This document shows positions 1 through 9,584 of a DNA stretch of 64,000 nucleotides, piece after piece. The notes beneath the pieces were generated by a model that did not search any database, was not told the origin of the DNA, and saw only the letters and a program-made list of their open reading frames with translations. The translations under genes were made by a program, and so were the position numbers. This DNA comes from Litorimonas sp965205225 (GTDB lineage: Bacteria; Pseudomonadota; Alphaproteobacteria; Caulobacterales; Maricaulaceae): positions 1,984,001 through 2,048,000 of the forward strand of contig CBDBFZ010000003.1 of NCBI GenBank assembly GCA_965205225.1. The letters run 5' to 3'. Every line of letters begins with the position of its first letter. Positions within the stretch are counted from its first letter, which is position 1.

Positions 1-180
1 ATCAATTCTACCGACTTTAGGCATGCTCACTGTGTGTTCCTGGTCCTGCATATTGACAGCGTTAGCGGGACCGCTAAAGACCCGCAAATTCATCTGGAGC
101 AGGCCCGTAGGCCCGACCCGTCCCAACTGCAAGAGAGCAAAGGGCGAAACTGCCCATTCAAGCCCGAGGCAAACCCGATC

Positions 181-690
181 ATGGCCGCAGCCAAGTCCAA
201 AAAAGAAGAACGTGCCGAGAAACTCGGCACAAAACGCGCTTGCCCCGAATGCGAAGCAAAGTTCTACGATCTCAACAATAACCCTGCCGTCTGTCCGATG
301 TGTCAGAACAGCTTTGATCCAATCGAACTGGATCAGCAGGGCAGCGTACTGGCGTCACAGTTGAAATCTTCCAAACCCGACCCTGAAGATGAGGATGAGG
401 ATGAGGATGACGAACACGAAAACACAAACACGACCGAAGTCAATGAAGAAGATATCGATGAGGAAGAAGAAGCGAAAGAACTCGAGCTTGACGGCGACGA
501 TGCCGCCATCATCGGCGGCTCCTGCGATAGCGACGACGAAGAAAATCCAAACTTTGGCAATCTTGATGATGACGAAGATGAGGATGCCGCTCTGGTCGCT
601 GACTATGATAATGAAGACGATCTCCCTCCTGGAGAGGGCGACGATGATGATGACGATGATGTCGATGATGATATCGACCTCGATACTTAA
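181..690 (+). CDS. FYDLN acidic protein, TIGR02300 family
   Basis: A 169-residue protein with a small zinc-ribbon-like head: paired cysteines near residues 21/24 and 38/41 flank a FYDLN signature. An extremely acidic tail (Asp/Glu runs) fills the rest. This is the layout of the TIGR02300/FYDLN_acid family, which is widespread in Alphaproteobacteria and has no established function. The ATG at 181 is chosen because the protein then begins a few residues before the conserved cysteines; in-frame sequence upstream to 34 does not look like family sequence. The gene stands alone upstream of a tRNA gene. The acidic tail could bind metal or basic proteins, but that is a guess. Confidence 0.9.
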   Translation: MAAAKSKKEERAEKLGTKRACPECEAKFYDLNNNPAVCPMCQNSFDPIELDQQGSVLASQLKSSKPDPEDEDEDEDDEHENTNTTEVNEEDIDEEEEAKELELDGDDAAIIGGSCDSDDEENPNFGNLDDDEDEDAALVADYDNEDDLPPGEGDDDDDDDVDDDIDLDT

Positions 691-769
691 GCATCATCAC
701 AGGGGGACGGTGGTTGAGTTTCACTTCGCACCAACGCAATATCCCGCTTGACCTTCAGCGCGGTTCAGC

Positions 770-791
770 CTTAAGGCGCACCGCCTTTAAG
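770..791. other. hairpin between FYDLN gene and tRNA-Ala
   Basis: Nine-base arms (CTTAAGGCG and its near complement, one bulged base) around a three-base loop. It lies 80 bases after the FYDLN stop codon. No T-run follows, so it is at best a weak terminator or RNA processing structure. The remaining sequence from 691 to 868 shows nothing else. Confidence 0.3.
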
Positions 792-868
792 CCACCCATG
801 GCGCTGCTTTGGACAGACAGGACTGACCCGATCAGTCAGCCCCCATTTCAACTGGGAGCCAACCGGAC

Positions 869-944
<76 letters not shown>

Positions 945-993
945 GTCCTCTCTCAGGTCAACACCATAATCTCCCTCGCCTCGGAATAAATGT

Positions 994-2329
994 GGAGGCC
1001 TCTAAGAACTGTACATTTTGTGGTATGATCTGATTTACTGGTTGTGGGAGGATTTTATGATGCACGCGCCTGGATTGTTTGACTTGTCGGATCATCTTGC
1101 TCGCTTATCGGCGACAGGTGATCCGCTTGAAGCGCTGGAGCGTCATGTGGACTTTGAGGCTTTCCGAACTGTTCTGATGGAAGCCCTTTGTTATGGGGTT
1201 CGCGCCAAGGGCGGTCGGCCACCCTATGATCCGGTCACGATGTTCAAGGTGCTTGTTCTGGCGTCGATGCACAATCTGAGTGATGAAGGGATGGAATTTC
1301 TGATCCGGGATCGTTTAAGTTGGTTGCGGTTTCTGAGGTTTCAGATCAGTGAACCGACCCCGGACCAAAAGACGATTTGGCTGTTGCGTGAAAAGCTGAC
1401 CCAGGAAAAGCTGACCCAGTCTGGTGCTTTCAAATCTCTGTTTGCCGCTTTTGAAGAGCAACTCTGCAAGCGCGGCTACAAACCCACGGGAGGTCAGATC
1501 GTGGATGCCACTTTGGTGTCAGCGCCGCGCCAACGGATGAGGAAAGAAGAGAAAGAGCGGGCCAGGGCGGGTGAAAGCGCGTCCGCTATCTGGCGCGGGC
1601 GATCCTGCCAGGGCCGCACAGAAAGACACTGACGCACGAGCGGTGGTCAGCTATTCCAGGGCGCGAAAGACCGCAGAAGGGGAACAGGACGCAGGCCTTG
1701 TCGACATTTCCATCCCTCACTTTGGGTACAAGAACCATATCAGTATTGACCGGAAATGGCGCTTTGTCCGGGGAGAGACCTGCACCCATGCGGCCCGCTA
1801 TGATGGGCACGAACTGGCATCGGTTCTGGATGCCACCAACAGCTCAAAGTCTGTTTGGGCGGATACAGCTTATCGCTCAGCCAGAAACGAAGCCTGGCTG
1901 AAAGCGCAGGGCTATCGTTCAAACATCCATCGAAAGAAGCCCCGCGGTAAACCGATGGCAAAGCACATTCGGCGCGGCAATGCGACCCGCTCCTCCATCC
2001 GTGCCTGTGTTGAACATGTGTTCGGATATGAGAAAGGGCCGATGGCGATCACGATCCGCTCAATCGGCCAGGCGCTCAATCGGCCAGGGCCGCTGGCCGG
2101 ATCACCATGGCCAAGCTAAGCTACAACTTCCGCCGCCTCGTTTTCCATGAGCGACGACAGCCCATAGCCTGATTCTGTTCAAAATCCGGATCCCCCCGCT
2201 TATGCAGGCCTAAATCATGCCAAAATACGCCTGTGGACACGCATTCGTCACTCTATGAAGCCTGACCTGAGAGCCGACTATAAAATTCGCCTCTATACTG
2301 GCCCAAAAAACCCGTTCTTCGAGGTGTCC
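994..2329 (+). mobile_element. IS5-like insertion sequence, copy 1
   Basis: A 1336-base element identical in length and nearly identical in sequence to a second copy at 30614-32795 (once that copy's own insertion is removed). The ends are imperfect inverted repeats of about 18 bases (left GGAGGCCTCTAAGAAC, right end complementary to GGACACCTCGAAGAAC). The left flank is ATGT but the right flank is ACTT, so this copy has no target duplication, unlike copy 2. The right flank is directly an rfbA fragment with no 5' half on the left, so the element probably marks a deletion or recombination breakpoint. Confidence 0.85.
1057..2172 (+). pseudogene. IS5 family transposase, frameshifted (copy 1)
   Basis: The reading frame starts at an ATG six bases after GGAGG. 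The N-terminal half (DUF772-like, containing a RPPYDP motif) runs in one frame to about 1590. The DDE core (YKNHISIDRKWRFV, VWADTAYRSA, CVEHVFGYE) continues in a second frame to about 2090. The usual C-terminus (ITMAKLSYNFRRL) lies in a third frame ending at 2172. A perfect 16-base tandem duplication at 2057-2088 lies next to the second break. A TGA at 1630-1632 also closes frame one early in this copy only. A working enzyme would need two frame changes, so this is called a pseudogene; programmed frameshifting at the first site is possible but unsupported. Confidence 0.8.
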
Positions 2330-2333
2330 ACTT

Positions 2334-2612
2334 GAAATTACGGCCCTCAATCAGGCTTATCTCGACCGGGGTGAGTTGCGTGTTGAAACGCTGGATACAG
2401 GCACGACCTGGCTCGACACCAGGACTCACCGCTCACTGCTGCAGGCGTTCAACTTCGTCGCAATTATAGAGGAATGTCAGGACCGCCGGATCTGCTGTCC
2501 AGAAGAAATGGTATGGTGCAAAGGCTGAATCTACAATGCCGGGGTCGCGCGCGCGGCAGAGCGCTTCGCGAAATCCAATTATGGCCACTACCTGCTCAGC
2601 TTGCTGGATTAG
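2334..2612 (+). pseudogene. rfbA: 3' fragment of glucose-1-phosphate thymidylyltransferase
   Basis: The open sequence immediately right of the IS reads as the last 93 codons of RfbA/RmlA: EITALNQAYLDRGEL, TGTTWLDTRTH, VARAAERFAKSNYG. These match the C-terminal region of dTDP-glucose synthase, the first enzyme of dTDP-rhamnose synthesis. The 5' two thirds are missing, and a TGA replaces the Trp codon expected after 'VWCKG', so it is dead. It ends just before the convergent type I secretion gene. It is one of several lost surface-sugar genes in the window. Confidence 0.82.
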
Positions 2613-2615
2613 CGC

Positions 2616-3977
2616 CTATTCCTCCCGGCCTGCACGGCGCATCGCGTCAATAGCTGGTTGCATCAGATAGTTAAGCACTGTACGCGAATCCGTCTGCATG
2701 AAGGCTTCCGCAGGCATGCCTGGAACGAGCGTGAGCGTGTCGGACAGGCGCGACAGTTGCTCGGGCGGCAGCTCCACTTGCACTTCGTAATAGGGAAAGC
2801 CTGTCTCCGGATCAACCAAGCGGTCGGGCGAAACACGAACGACCGAGCCGTTCAACTCCGGGGTCGACCTCGCATTGAAGGCGGAAAGGCGCACAGTTGC
2901 CTGCTGACCCGAATAGATCTGATCAATATCGGCAGGCTGCACCTGCGTCAGGATGATGAGTCTGGCTTCGGACGGAATGATCTGCATCAGCTCTGCAGCG
3001 GATTGAACGATTCCCCCCGTCGTCGTGATCGTCAGATTATGCACAGTACCGCTGACCGGAGCTGTAATCAGTACGCGCCCAGCCTGAGCCGAAGCAGCCG
3101 TCAATTGCTCGCGATAGTTGGCAACTTCGGCTTCCGCGAGGCGTAATTCAGCTAACACTTCTGCCTGTAAGTCACGCTGAACTTGAGAGATTTGCCCACG
3201 CGTTTCCACGATCTGCCCGCGCAATCTGTCAATTTCGGATTGCCGCGACTGCACGTCACCTTCGAGGCGCAGCTGCTCGCGTTCGAGCGCAAGAACGGCC
3301 GGTTTGCCGAGAAACCCCTTATCGACAAGCGTTTGTTTCGCCGTGCGTTCTTCGGTCAGCTTAATGATCTGAAGGCGATTGGATTCGATCAGGGCCCTGA
3401 GTCCCCTGATCTGACTTTCAGACTGGCCCAGCCGTTGCTGTAACTGCCCGACCTGTCCCAGCATGGCGGCACGGCGCGCGGCGAACAGGCTACGTTGCCC
3501 GTCGACGGCGTTTCGCACGCGCGGATTGGTGCCCGCCGCATCTAATAAATCCGGAGGAAAATCAATTCGAACCAGACCGTCCCGCTCCGTTCTGAGCCGT
3601 TCGACCCGGGCTCGGGTCTCATTCAGTTGAACTCGAACAATTTCGCGCGACGCGTCAATTTCGGTCGGGTCGAGCTGGATCAATGGATGCCCGACTTGAA
3701 CTTGGTCCCCATCACGCACGAAAATTCCACTGACGACGCCACCGTCCAGATGCTGGATCAGGGCCGGCTTGCCCTCGACCGCGACAAAGCCTGGCGCAAT
3801 GACGGCGCCTTTGATCTTGGCCACTGCCGACCAGCCAAACAGGCCCAGAACCAGAACAGCCACGCCAATATAGCCAATGCGCAGATAGAGGAGATAGTCT
3901 CTCTCCGGCGCACGCAAAGGCTCGCTGGCGGCGCTCTTAAGCTGGGCTTCAAAGCCTGATGGTAGGGGTGCGTTCAT
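2616..3977 (-). CDS. HlyD/PrtE-type type I secretion periplasmic adaptor
   Basis: A 453-residue membrane fusion protein that bridges the inner-membrane ABC transporter to the outer-membrane channel in type I secretion. A short cytoplasmic N-terminus is followed by one membrane segment (about residues 30-55). A lipoyl/barrel-sandwich half carries GVVSGIFVRDGDQV, then comes a long coiled coil (about 110-290, rich in Leu/Glu/Gln/Arg), the second barrel half (VLITAPVSGTVHNL) and a C-terminal beta-barrel. Length and order fit the PrtE/HlyD family (TIGR01843). Its ATG overlaps the stop of the ABC transporter by four bases, so the two are translationally coupled. No TolC-like gene is adjacent. Confidence 0.93.
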   Translation of the reverse strand: MNAPLPSGFEAQLKSAASEPLRAPERDYLLYLRIGYIGVAVLVLGLFGWSAVAKIKGAVIAPGFVAVEGKPALIQHLDGGVVSGIFVRDGDQVQVGHPLIQLDPTEIDASREIVRVQLNETRARVERLRTERDGLVRIDFPPDLLDAAGTNPRVRNAVDGQRSLFAARRAAMLGQVGQLQQRLGQSESQIRGLRALIESNRLQIIKLTEERTAKQTLVDKGFLGKPAVLALEREQLRLEGDVQSRQSEIDRLRGQIVETRGQISQVQRDLQAEVLAELRLAEAEVANYREQLTAASAQAGRVLITAPVSGTVHNLTITTTGGIVQSAAELMQIIPSEARLIILTQVQPADIDQIYSGQQATVRLSAFNARSTPELNGSVVRVSPDRLVDPETGFPYYEVQVELPPEQLSRLSDTLTLVPGMPAEAFMQTDSRTVLNYLMQPAIDAMRRAGREE

Positions 3978-5848
3978 GACGACCCGCCAGGGCGATTGGT
4001 CCCAGAGGGCTGGCCCAGCACCAACGGACCCGTATTGCCGCCCGTCAGGGAAAGAGACGGCGTGACGAGCTTGGGCGCTGCACTCTTTTTGGCCGTCGCC
4101 GATTTTTTCTTCTGCACCGCACTCCGTAAAGCTGCGAGAACTTCATCCTTGGGGCCAAAGGCTTCCTGCGCGCCGTCACGCAAACTCAGAATCAGATCCA
4201 CAGCAGCAATGGCTGATGGGCGGTGCGCCATGACAATGACGCTCGCCCCATTGGTCTTGGCGGCTGTGATGGCCTTGGTCAGCGCCTGATCACCCTCATG
4301 GTCAAGATTGGCATTCGGCTCGTCCAGCACGATGAGTTTCGGTGAACCGTAGAGAGCCCGCGCCAGACCGATTCTCTGAGTCTGACCGCCTGACAACACC
4401 GATCGGCCGACACCGACATGGGTTTCATACCCGTCCGGAAGACGCAGGATCAGATCATGCACGCCGGCCCATTTGGCAGCTGCCACAACGCTGTCATCAG
4501 TTCTGGCAGGATCAAACCGGGCGATGTTCCCTGCAATCGTACCATCGAAAAGCTCTACAGCCTGCGGGAGATAGCCGATGTGCCGACCGACTAGTTCGCG
4601 GTCCCATTGATCGAATGTCGCCCCATTAAGACGAACGGATCCACGCTGCGGCATCCAGACCCCAACAAGCAGGCGCGCAAGGGTCGACTTGCCGGATGCG
4701 CTCGGCCCGATCACGCCAAGACCCTGACCCGGTTCGACTGAGAAATTCAGACCTGACAGCACCGCTTTCTCTGCCCCTGGCGGCCCTGCCGTGAGCCCTA
4801 CGACGGTGATGTGACCCGTCGGATCGGGAAGCCGCGTTGACTGAGGACGATCAATTTCGCGCAAGTGGAAGTCATTCAGCCGATCTAAGGCATCCCTGGC
4901 CTGACCGATATTTCGCCATTGACCGATGATCATCTGTACTGGCGCCAGCGCGCGTCCCAGAATTATGGACCCCGCGATCATAGCGCCGGGACTGATGATC
5001 TGCTGGATCGCCAGTGCACCGCCTGCGCCCAGCATGGCGGACTGCAGAAACATGCGAAATGCTTTGGTGAAGGACGCCGCGCCGCCGGAACGGTCTGACG
5101 CCGCAACGGTCTCACGGGCGCCTTCTGTATTGAACTGGGCCCAGCGGGCACGAATGTTTTCGCCCATACCCATCGCCTGAATAGCTTCGGCGTTCCGCTG
5201 AGCCGTCCCCGCAAAGGCCTGCTCCGCGCGGCGCAGTTTCAGACTTTCCATCATTGGTTTTTCAGTCCGGCGACTGGAAATCCAGGCCGAGATGAAGATG
5301 ATGGCGGACCCGATCACAGCAAGCACGCCCAAAGTCCAGTGCAGAAAAAAGATCAGCAAAATGAAGAGCGGAGCCCAGGGCAGATCGAAAAACGTGCCTA
5401 CAGCGGAACCTGAGAGAAATTGTCTCAGCGTGCCAATGTCTGACATGGGCTGGGCGCGCGACGCCTCCCCGCCCCCAGTAGACTGACGAAGCCAAGGCGT
5501 GAATGTTCTGGAAGTCATAATGTCTTCAAACTCGTCAGCGATCCGGACAAGCACGCGCGAACGCCAGAAATCGAACAGGCCCATGAAAAGATAGAGCAGC
5601 AGCATCGCGGCGGAGATAAAGACCAACGTCGCCATCGACCGACTCATCAGGACACGGTCATAGATCTGCAACATGTAGATCGGGCCGGTCAGCATCAGCA
5701 GGTTCACGAAGAAGGAAAAGATCCCGACGCCTACGAAGCCGGATCGCGCACGGGCCAGCACATGACCAACCGGTGAGCGCAAACCCGTGCGGTCAGCGGC
5801 GTTAACCCCTGATCGCGAGGCATTATCTACCGTCTTGACTCTGGCCAT
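3974..5848 (-). CDS. PrtD-type type I secretion ABC permease/ATPase
   Basis: A 624-residue inner-membrane ATP-driven exporter of the PrtD/RsaD class (TIGR01842). The membrane domain spans about residues 35-320. The nucleotide-binding domain has Walker A GPSASGKST, signature LSGGQTQRIGLARAL, Walker B LIVLDEPNANLD and a switch His in VIVMAHRPS. There is no C39-peptidase N-terminal domain, so it belongs to the group exporting proteins with C-terminal signals rather than bacteriocins. A disordered Lys/Ala/Gly-rich tail follows the ATPase. First gene of a two-gene operon with the adaptor. Its substrate is not adjacent; the calcium-binding repeat protein at 50620 is a candidate by inference only. 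Confidence 0.94.
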   Translation of the reverse strand: MARVKTVDNASRSGVNAADRTGLRSPVGHVLARARSGFVGVGIFSFFVNLLMLTGPIYMLQIYDRVLMSRSMATLVFISAAMLLLYLFMGLFDFWRSRVLVRIADEFEDIMTSRTFTPWLRQSTGGGEASRAQPMSDIGTLRQFLSGSAVGTFFDLPWAPLFILLIFFLHWTLGVLAVIGSAIIFISAWISSRRTEKPMMESLKLRRAEQAFAGTAQRNAEAIQAMGMGENIRARWAQFNTEGARETVAASDRSGGAASFTKAFRMFLQSAMLGAGGALAIQQIISPGAMIAGSIILGRALAPVQMIIGQWRNIGQARDALDRLNDFHLREIDRPQSTRLPDPTGHITVVGLTAGPPGAEKAVLSGLNFSVEPGQGLGVIGPSASGKSTLARLLVGVWMPQRGSVRLNGATFDQWDRELVGRHIGYLPQAVELFDGTIAGNIARFDPARTDDSVVAAAKWAGVHDLILRLPDGYETHVGVGRSVLSGGQTQRIGLARALYGSPKLIVLDEPNANLDHEGDQALTKAITAAKTNGASVIVMAHRPSAIAAVDLILSLRDGAQEAFGPKDEVLAALRSAVQKKKSATAKKSAAPKLVTPSLSLTGGNTGPLVLGQPSGTNRPGGSS

Positions 5849-6147
5849 TGACTATCCCGATCCGTCCCGCCTGCACCAATGCAGGTCAGAACAATCCCTT
5901 AGGGCCCAGCCTACCAGGTTGCAAAGCTGCAGTTCAGCCGATATCCACTCGCCAAGTCCCAAGTCCACTGGAACGTGTCCAGAGCCCGTTCGAAAATTAA
6001 TGCAAAACAACACTGTTTTTGCCTTAGGAACCGTGGACCCGATACGGGCGAAACGCTAATGCGAAACTTTAATGGCAGGGTTTTCCCCGATTTTTTCGGC
6101 TCCGAAGATTCGATCAATGTCTGGTAGGGAACCGTTCACAATCATTC
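5849..6147. other. divergent intergenic region, exporter / lptD
   Basis: About 300 bases between two divergently transcribed genes, so promoters for both should lie here. An A/T-rich patch around 5990-6020 is a possible promoter zone. No recognisable operator, RNA gene or coding remnant is visible. Confidence 0.35.
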
Positions 6148-8556
6148 ATGACCAGCGCATTTTCATTATCGACGCCCTCTCGGTCAGCACGGTCCACGCC
6201 CTATCGGGTCCTGTCGTTCGCTCTGGCGGCGGCTGCAACTCTGACGGCAACTCTGGCATCACCCGCCTTTGCTCAGATCAACCCTGACCAGACAGCTGCG
6301 GGCACTAACCGCGCGTTGAAGCTTGCGCCTGACAGTCCTTTCCGTGGCCCGGATGTCATCTATCTCGAAGCTGATGAGCTCATTAATGACGAGGCCGCCA
6401 ATCTGCTGACCGCCATCGGTGAAGTGGAAGGCCGGTACCAGGACCGCACGCTGCGTGCCAACCGCGTCGAATATGATCTCAATACGGGCCTGATTCTGGC
6501 CATTGGTGACGTCGTTCTGATCGATGCAACAGGCGATGTTCAATATGCCGACAAGCTGGAGCTCTCAGACGAACTTCAGGCCGGGACGGCCGCAAACTTC
6601 ACAGCTAGGCTGGCGACAGGCGCGATAACCGCTGCACGCTTCGTCACGCGCGATGATGATGGCGAGTTCGAGTTTTTCAACGTCACATATACAGCGTGTG
6701 AACCGTGCAAGAACAGCGAAGGGGAAACGAAGAATCCGACCTGGAGATTGTGGGCACGGCGCGTCAAGCAGGACGCTGAAAGCCGGACCATCCGCTATAA
6801 TGATGCGGTTCTGGAATTATTCGGCCTACCAATCTTCTATACGCCCTATCTGGCCCATCCGGATCCGAGCCAGGACCGGGCATCAGGGCTTCTGATCCCA
6901 ACGATCGGCAATTCAGGATCGCGCGGTTTCACGACCGTTCTGCCCTATTACTGGGCCATAGACGATTACTCCGAAGCAACGATCACACCGCATATCTACT
7001 CCAAGGTCAACCCGCTGCTTAAAGTCGAAGCGAGACGCAAATTTCACACAGGCAAAATCAATTTCGCTGGATCTGTCACGCACGGAACCCTGTTCGATCG
7101 GAATGGTGAACCACTGGACGACCCGAACCGTTTCCGGTTTGCGGGTGATGCTGAGATGGGTGCAGAGACGTCGAGCCATTTCTTCATCGATGGTTACTTC
7201 AAACCCTCTAACGTCTGGAGCTATGGGTATACTGTCATGCTTCAGACGGATGACACCTATCTGCGGCGTTACGATCTGGATAAGACATTCAAGACCAATG
7301 GCCTGATTGAGAACGAACCGCTGCGAAATACCACCCAGGCTTTCCTGGCCGGGCAAGAAGACAATTTCCGTATCTCCGCCGTCGCCCTTGGATTTCAGAA
7401 TCTCAGATCGCGATATCGCGAAGACGAAACAACCGGACTGATTTCCGTCTCTCGCGATGAGAACAAGGTTGTGCCGATCATCGCGCCCCGTGTGCAAGGT
7501 GAGTATTATATTTATGACCCCGCTCTTGGCGGCCGAATCCGTTTGTTCGGCAATGCCAGCTATCTGACCCGTGACACCGGCAGCGATTACGGCAGAGCGA
7601 CCGCCGGCGCAGAATATTCAAAGACCTGGATCGCGCCCGGCGGCATGGAAATCAAACCCTTCGTCTGGAGCCGGTTCGACAATTACGACATTGAAAGCGA
7701 TGCGGGCACCAAGATCGGGTTTAGCCGCACGATCGGCCAAGCTGGAGTGGATCTTCGATATCCGTTCATTCGCCGCAGTACATCTGTTGATCTCATCATC
7801 GAGCCCAGAGCCTTATATACAGAGAGCTTTGGTGACGCCAAGCTGGATGAATTTTTCGACTCTGCGGATGGCTCTCTTCTGATTGAAGATGGCAACTCAT
7901 CCGATCTGGATGCAGCTTTGCTGTTCGAGCCCAATAAAGCCAACGGTTATGATTTCTTCGAAGAGGGTCGCCGGGTCGATCTTGGCGCCCGTTTCGCGGC
8001 GCGCTGGGACATGGCCGGACGATCGAGTGAAGCTGCAATCTTCGCGGGTCGCAGTTTCAGTGACGGGACCACCAACCGCTTTGCCGCTCAATCCGGTTTA
8101 TCGAGCGGTAGTTCGGAATATATTGCCGAACTGGATCTGAATCTCGGAGGCTTCTTCAAATCCAACAGCTGGGTGCGCTATGATGAAGACCGCGACGTGT
8201 TCTCGCGAATTGATTCAAGAGTCAGTTTGAATACAAAATTCCTGAGCCTGTCCGGTCGGTACTATACTCTGAACTTGCCGACGCTGACCGTCATACCTGG
8301 AACTCCGCAAGAGGAAATATCCGGCGGCATCGTGATCAGACCGTTTGACGGCTGGTCTCTTGGCTATAACGCGGTTCACGATTTCGACAGGGATGTCTCC
8401 AGGACACAACGCGCAACCCTTGGTTACAAGGACGATTGTACCTTGGTGGAGATTTACTTCCAGCGTCAGGATTTCGACAATGATGTCATCCGCAACAACA
8501 ATACGCTCGGCATCCGTCTTACACTTGCGACGCTGGGTAATCTCGGCAGCAACTAA
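6148..8556 (+). CDS. lptD: LPS-assembly protein LptD
   Basis: An 802-residue outer-membrane protein that, with LptE, inserts lipopolysaccharide into the outer leaflet. A Sec signal peptide ends at about residue 42 (SPAFA|Q). An OstA/LptA-like periplasmic domain follows (about 60-200, EADELINDEAANLLTAIGEV, LRANRVEYD). The C-terminal beta-barrel carries family motifs such as YNDAVLELFGLPIFYTPYL and SGLLIPTIGNS. Length is typical. Conserved C-P-C cysteines (TACEPCKN) near residue 187 are present. It is transcribed alone, and a strong hairpin follows the stop codon. Intact lptD shows the cell makes LPS even though several sugar genes here are broken. Confidence 0.95.
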   Translation: MTSAFSLSTPSRSARSTPYRVLSFALAAAATLTATLASPAFAQINPDQTAAGTNRALKLAPDSPFRGPDVIYLEADELINDEAANLLTAIGEVEGRYQDRTLRANRVEYDLNTGLILAIGDVVLIDATGDVQYADKLELSDELQAGTAANFTARLATGAITAARFVTRDDDGEFEFFNVTYTACEPCKNSEGETKNPTWRLWARRVKQDAESRTIRYNDAVLELFGLPIFYTPYLAHPDPSQDRASGLLIPTIGNSGSRGFTTVLPYYWAIDDYSEATITPHIYSKVNPLLKVEARRKFHTGKINFAGSVTHGTLFDRNGEPLDDPNRFRFAGDAEMGAETSSHFFIDGYFKPSNVWSYGYTVMLQTDDTYLRRYDLDKTFKTNGLIENEPLRNTTQAFLAGQEDNFRISAVALGFQNLRSRYREDETTGLISVSRDENKVVPIIAPRVQGEYYIYDPALGGRIRLFGNASYLTRDTGSDYGRATAGAEYSKTWIAPGGMEIKPFVWSRFDNYDIESDAGTKIGFSRTIGQAGVDLRYPFIRRSTSVDLIIEPRALYTESFGDAKLDEFFDSADGSLLIEDGNSSDLDAALLFEPNKANGYDFFEEGRRVDLGARFAARWDMAGRSSEAAIFAGRSFSDGTTNRFAAQSGLSSGSSEYIAELDLNLGGFFKSNSWVRYDEDRDVFSRIDSRVSLNTKFLSLSGRYYTLNLPTLTVIPGTPQEEISGGIVIRPFDGWSLGYNAVHDFDRDVSRTQRATLGYKDDCTLVEIYFQRQDFDNDVIRNNNTLGIRLTLATLGNLGSN

Positions 8557-8568
8557 GCCATCTGTCGA

Positions 8569-8601
8569 TTTGTCGGCTCATTTATCCGACAAAGGCTTTT
8601 T
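8569..8601 (+). terminator. rho-independent terminator after lptD
   Basis: A perfect eight-base stem (TTTGTCGG / CCGACAAA) with a nine-base loop is followed by GGC and five T. It overlaps the last codons of the convergent reductase gene (stop at 8582-8584), so the coding end of one gene doubles as the terminator of its neighbour. Confidence 0.8.
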
Positions 8602-9379
8602 CGATCACGAATTCGCAGGGTTCGGAGTTTGACCCCTCTCTGAGGCCAAATCCTGCAACCAGCTTCGCCGTATCTTCAATCATATCCTTGGACCCGCAGA
8701 TCATAACCCGATCATTGGCCGGATCGAGCGGGGGGGTACCCGCAACCTCGAACAATTTACCGGTTTCAATCAAGGTCGTGATTCGACCCCTCAGCGGATG
8801 ATCTTCGCGCGTGAGCGAAGTGATGAGCTTCAGCTTCGGTGACCCATCCTCATTCACGACCATGTCCCCGACTAGCAGATCATTGATAAGGTCAGCGATC
8901 AGGCGTTGCGAATATTGCAGCTCGTCAGTATAACGACAGGTATGGATCACAATGACCTCGTCATAGCTTTCATAGGTTTCAGGATCTCGAACCAGTGATG
9001 CGAACGGCGCAAATCCGGTTCCGGTTGAGAACATCCACAACCGTTTACCGGGCAGGAGCGCGTCCAGGACCAGCGTGCCGACAGGCTTGCGGCCGAGAAG
9101 AACCGTATCGCCAGGTTGAATCTTTTGCAGACGAGAGGTCAGCGGACCATCCGGCACCTTGATCGAATAGAATTCAAGCTTCTCGTCCCAGGCCGGTGAG
9201 GTAATCGAATAGGCCCGCATGATCGGGCGCTTCTGCTCTTCGGTCTTGGGCAGACCGATCATGATGAACTCGCCTGTGCGGAATCGAAAAGACGGCGACC
9301 GGGTAATGGAAAAGGCAAACAGACGATCCGTGAAATGCTCGACGTCGAGCACAGTTTCCTCTGTGGAAGCATTAGACAT
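8582..9379 (-). CDS. fpr: ferredoxin--NADP(+) reductase
   Basis: A 265-residue FAD enzyme that moves electrons between NADP(H) and ferredoxin or flavodoxin. The N-terminal beta-barrel has the FAD-binding RAYSITS motif (about residues 55-61) and the following GPLTSRL phosphate-binding loop. The NADP-binding half begins with STGTGFAPFASLVRD, has ICGSKDMIEDT, and ends with an aromatic-containing tail (EKAFVG). Length and motifs fit the bacterial subclass Fpr. The gene is monocistronic and convergent with lptD. About 205 bases separate its start from mutA, which is read in the opposite direction. Confidence 0.94.
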   Translation of the reverse strand: MSNASTEETVLDVEHFTDRLFAFSITRSPSFRFRTGEFIMIGLPKTEEQKRPIMRAYSITSPAWDEKLEFYSIKVPDGPLTSRLQKIQPGDTVLLGRKPVGTLVLDALLPGKRLWMFSTGTGFAPFASLVRDPETYESYDEVIVIHTCRYTDELQYSQRLIADLINDLLVGDMVVNEDGSPKLKLITSLTREDHPLRGRITTLIETGKLFEVAGTPPLDPANDRVMICGSKDMIEDTAKLVAGFGLREGSNSEPCEFVIEKAFVG

Positions 9380-9461
9380 TGAACGAAGCCTTTCCAGGGC
9401 GATTGACGCGCAGCGCGGGGCCTCTAGCGGGACATGTGCGCTGGTTCAATAATCGATATAG

Positions 9462-9475
9462 AGAACACGTGTTCT
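9462..9475. promoter_or_regulatory. 14-base palindrome between fpr and mutA
   Basis: AGAACACGTGTTCT is a perfect inverted repeat; adding four bases each side gives further symmetry with one mismatched pair. A similar half site (AGAAC) lies at 9482-9486. It sits about 110 bases upstream of mutA and 85 upstream of fpr on the other strand, where an operator for a dimeric repressor or activator is expected. The cognate regulator cannot be named. Confidence 0.5.
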
Positions 9476-9584
9476 TTATATAGAACGAAATTGAGTAGAT
9501 GCCATCACGTTTTAGATAGCGCATTCACGGTTTTTTTTGGACCTAGCTCAAGACGCCATCAACCCTGACAGTTAAGAACAAACT

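Noticed and set aside
389..751. Alternate-frame ORFs rich in Met/Thr or Ser within the FYDLN gene
   Set aside because: They are produced by the GAT/GAC/GAA-rich acidic tail read in other frames.
1018..1056. Upstream TTG start for the IS5-like transposase
   Set aside because: The ATG at 1057 follows a GGAGG at good spacing and begins the family N-terminus; the upstream codons lie in the IS end.
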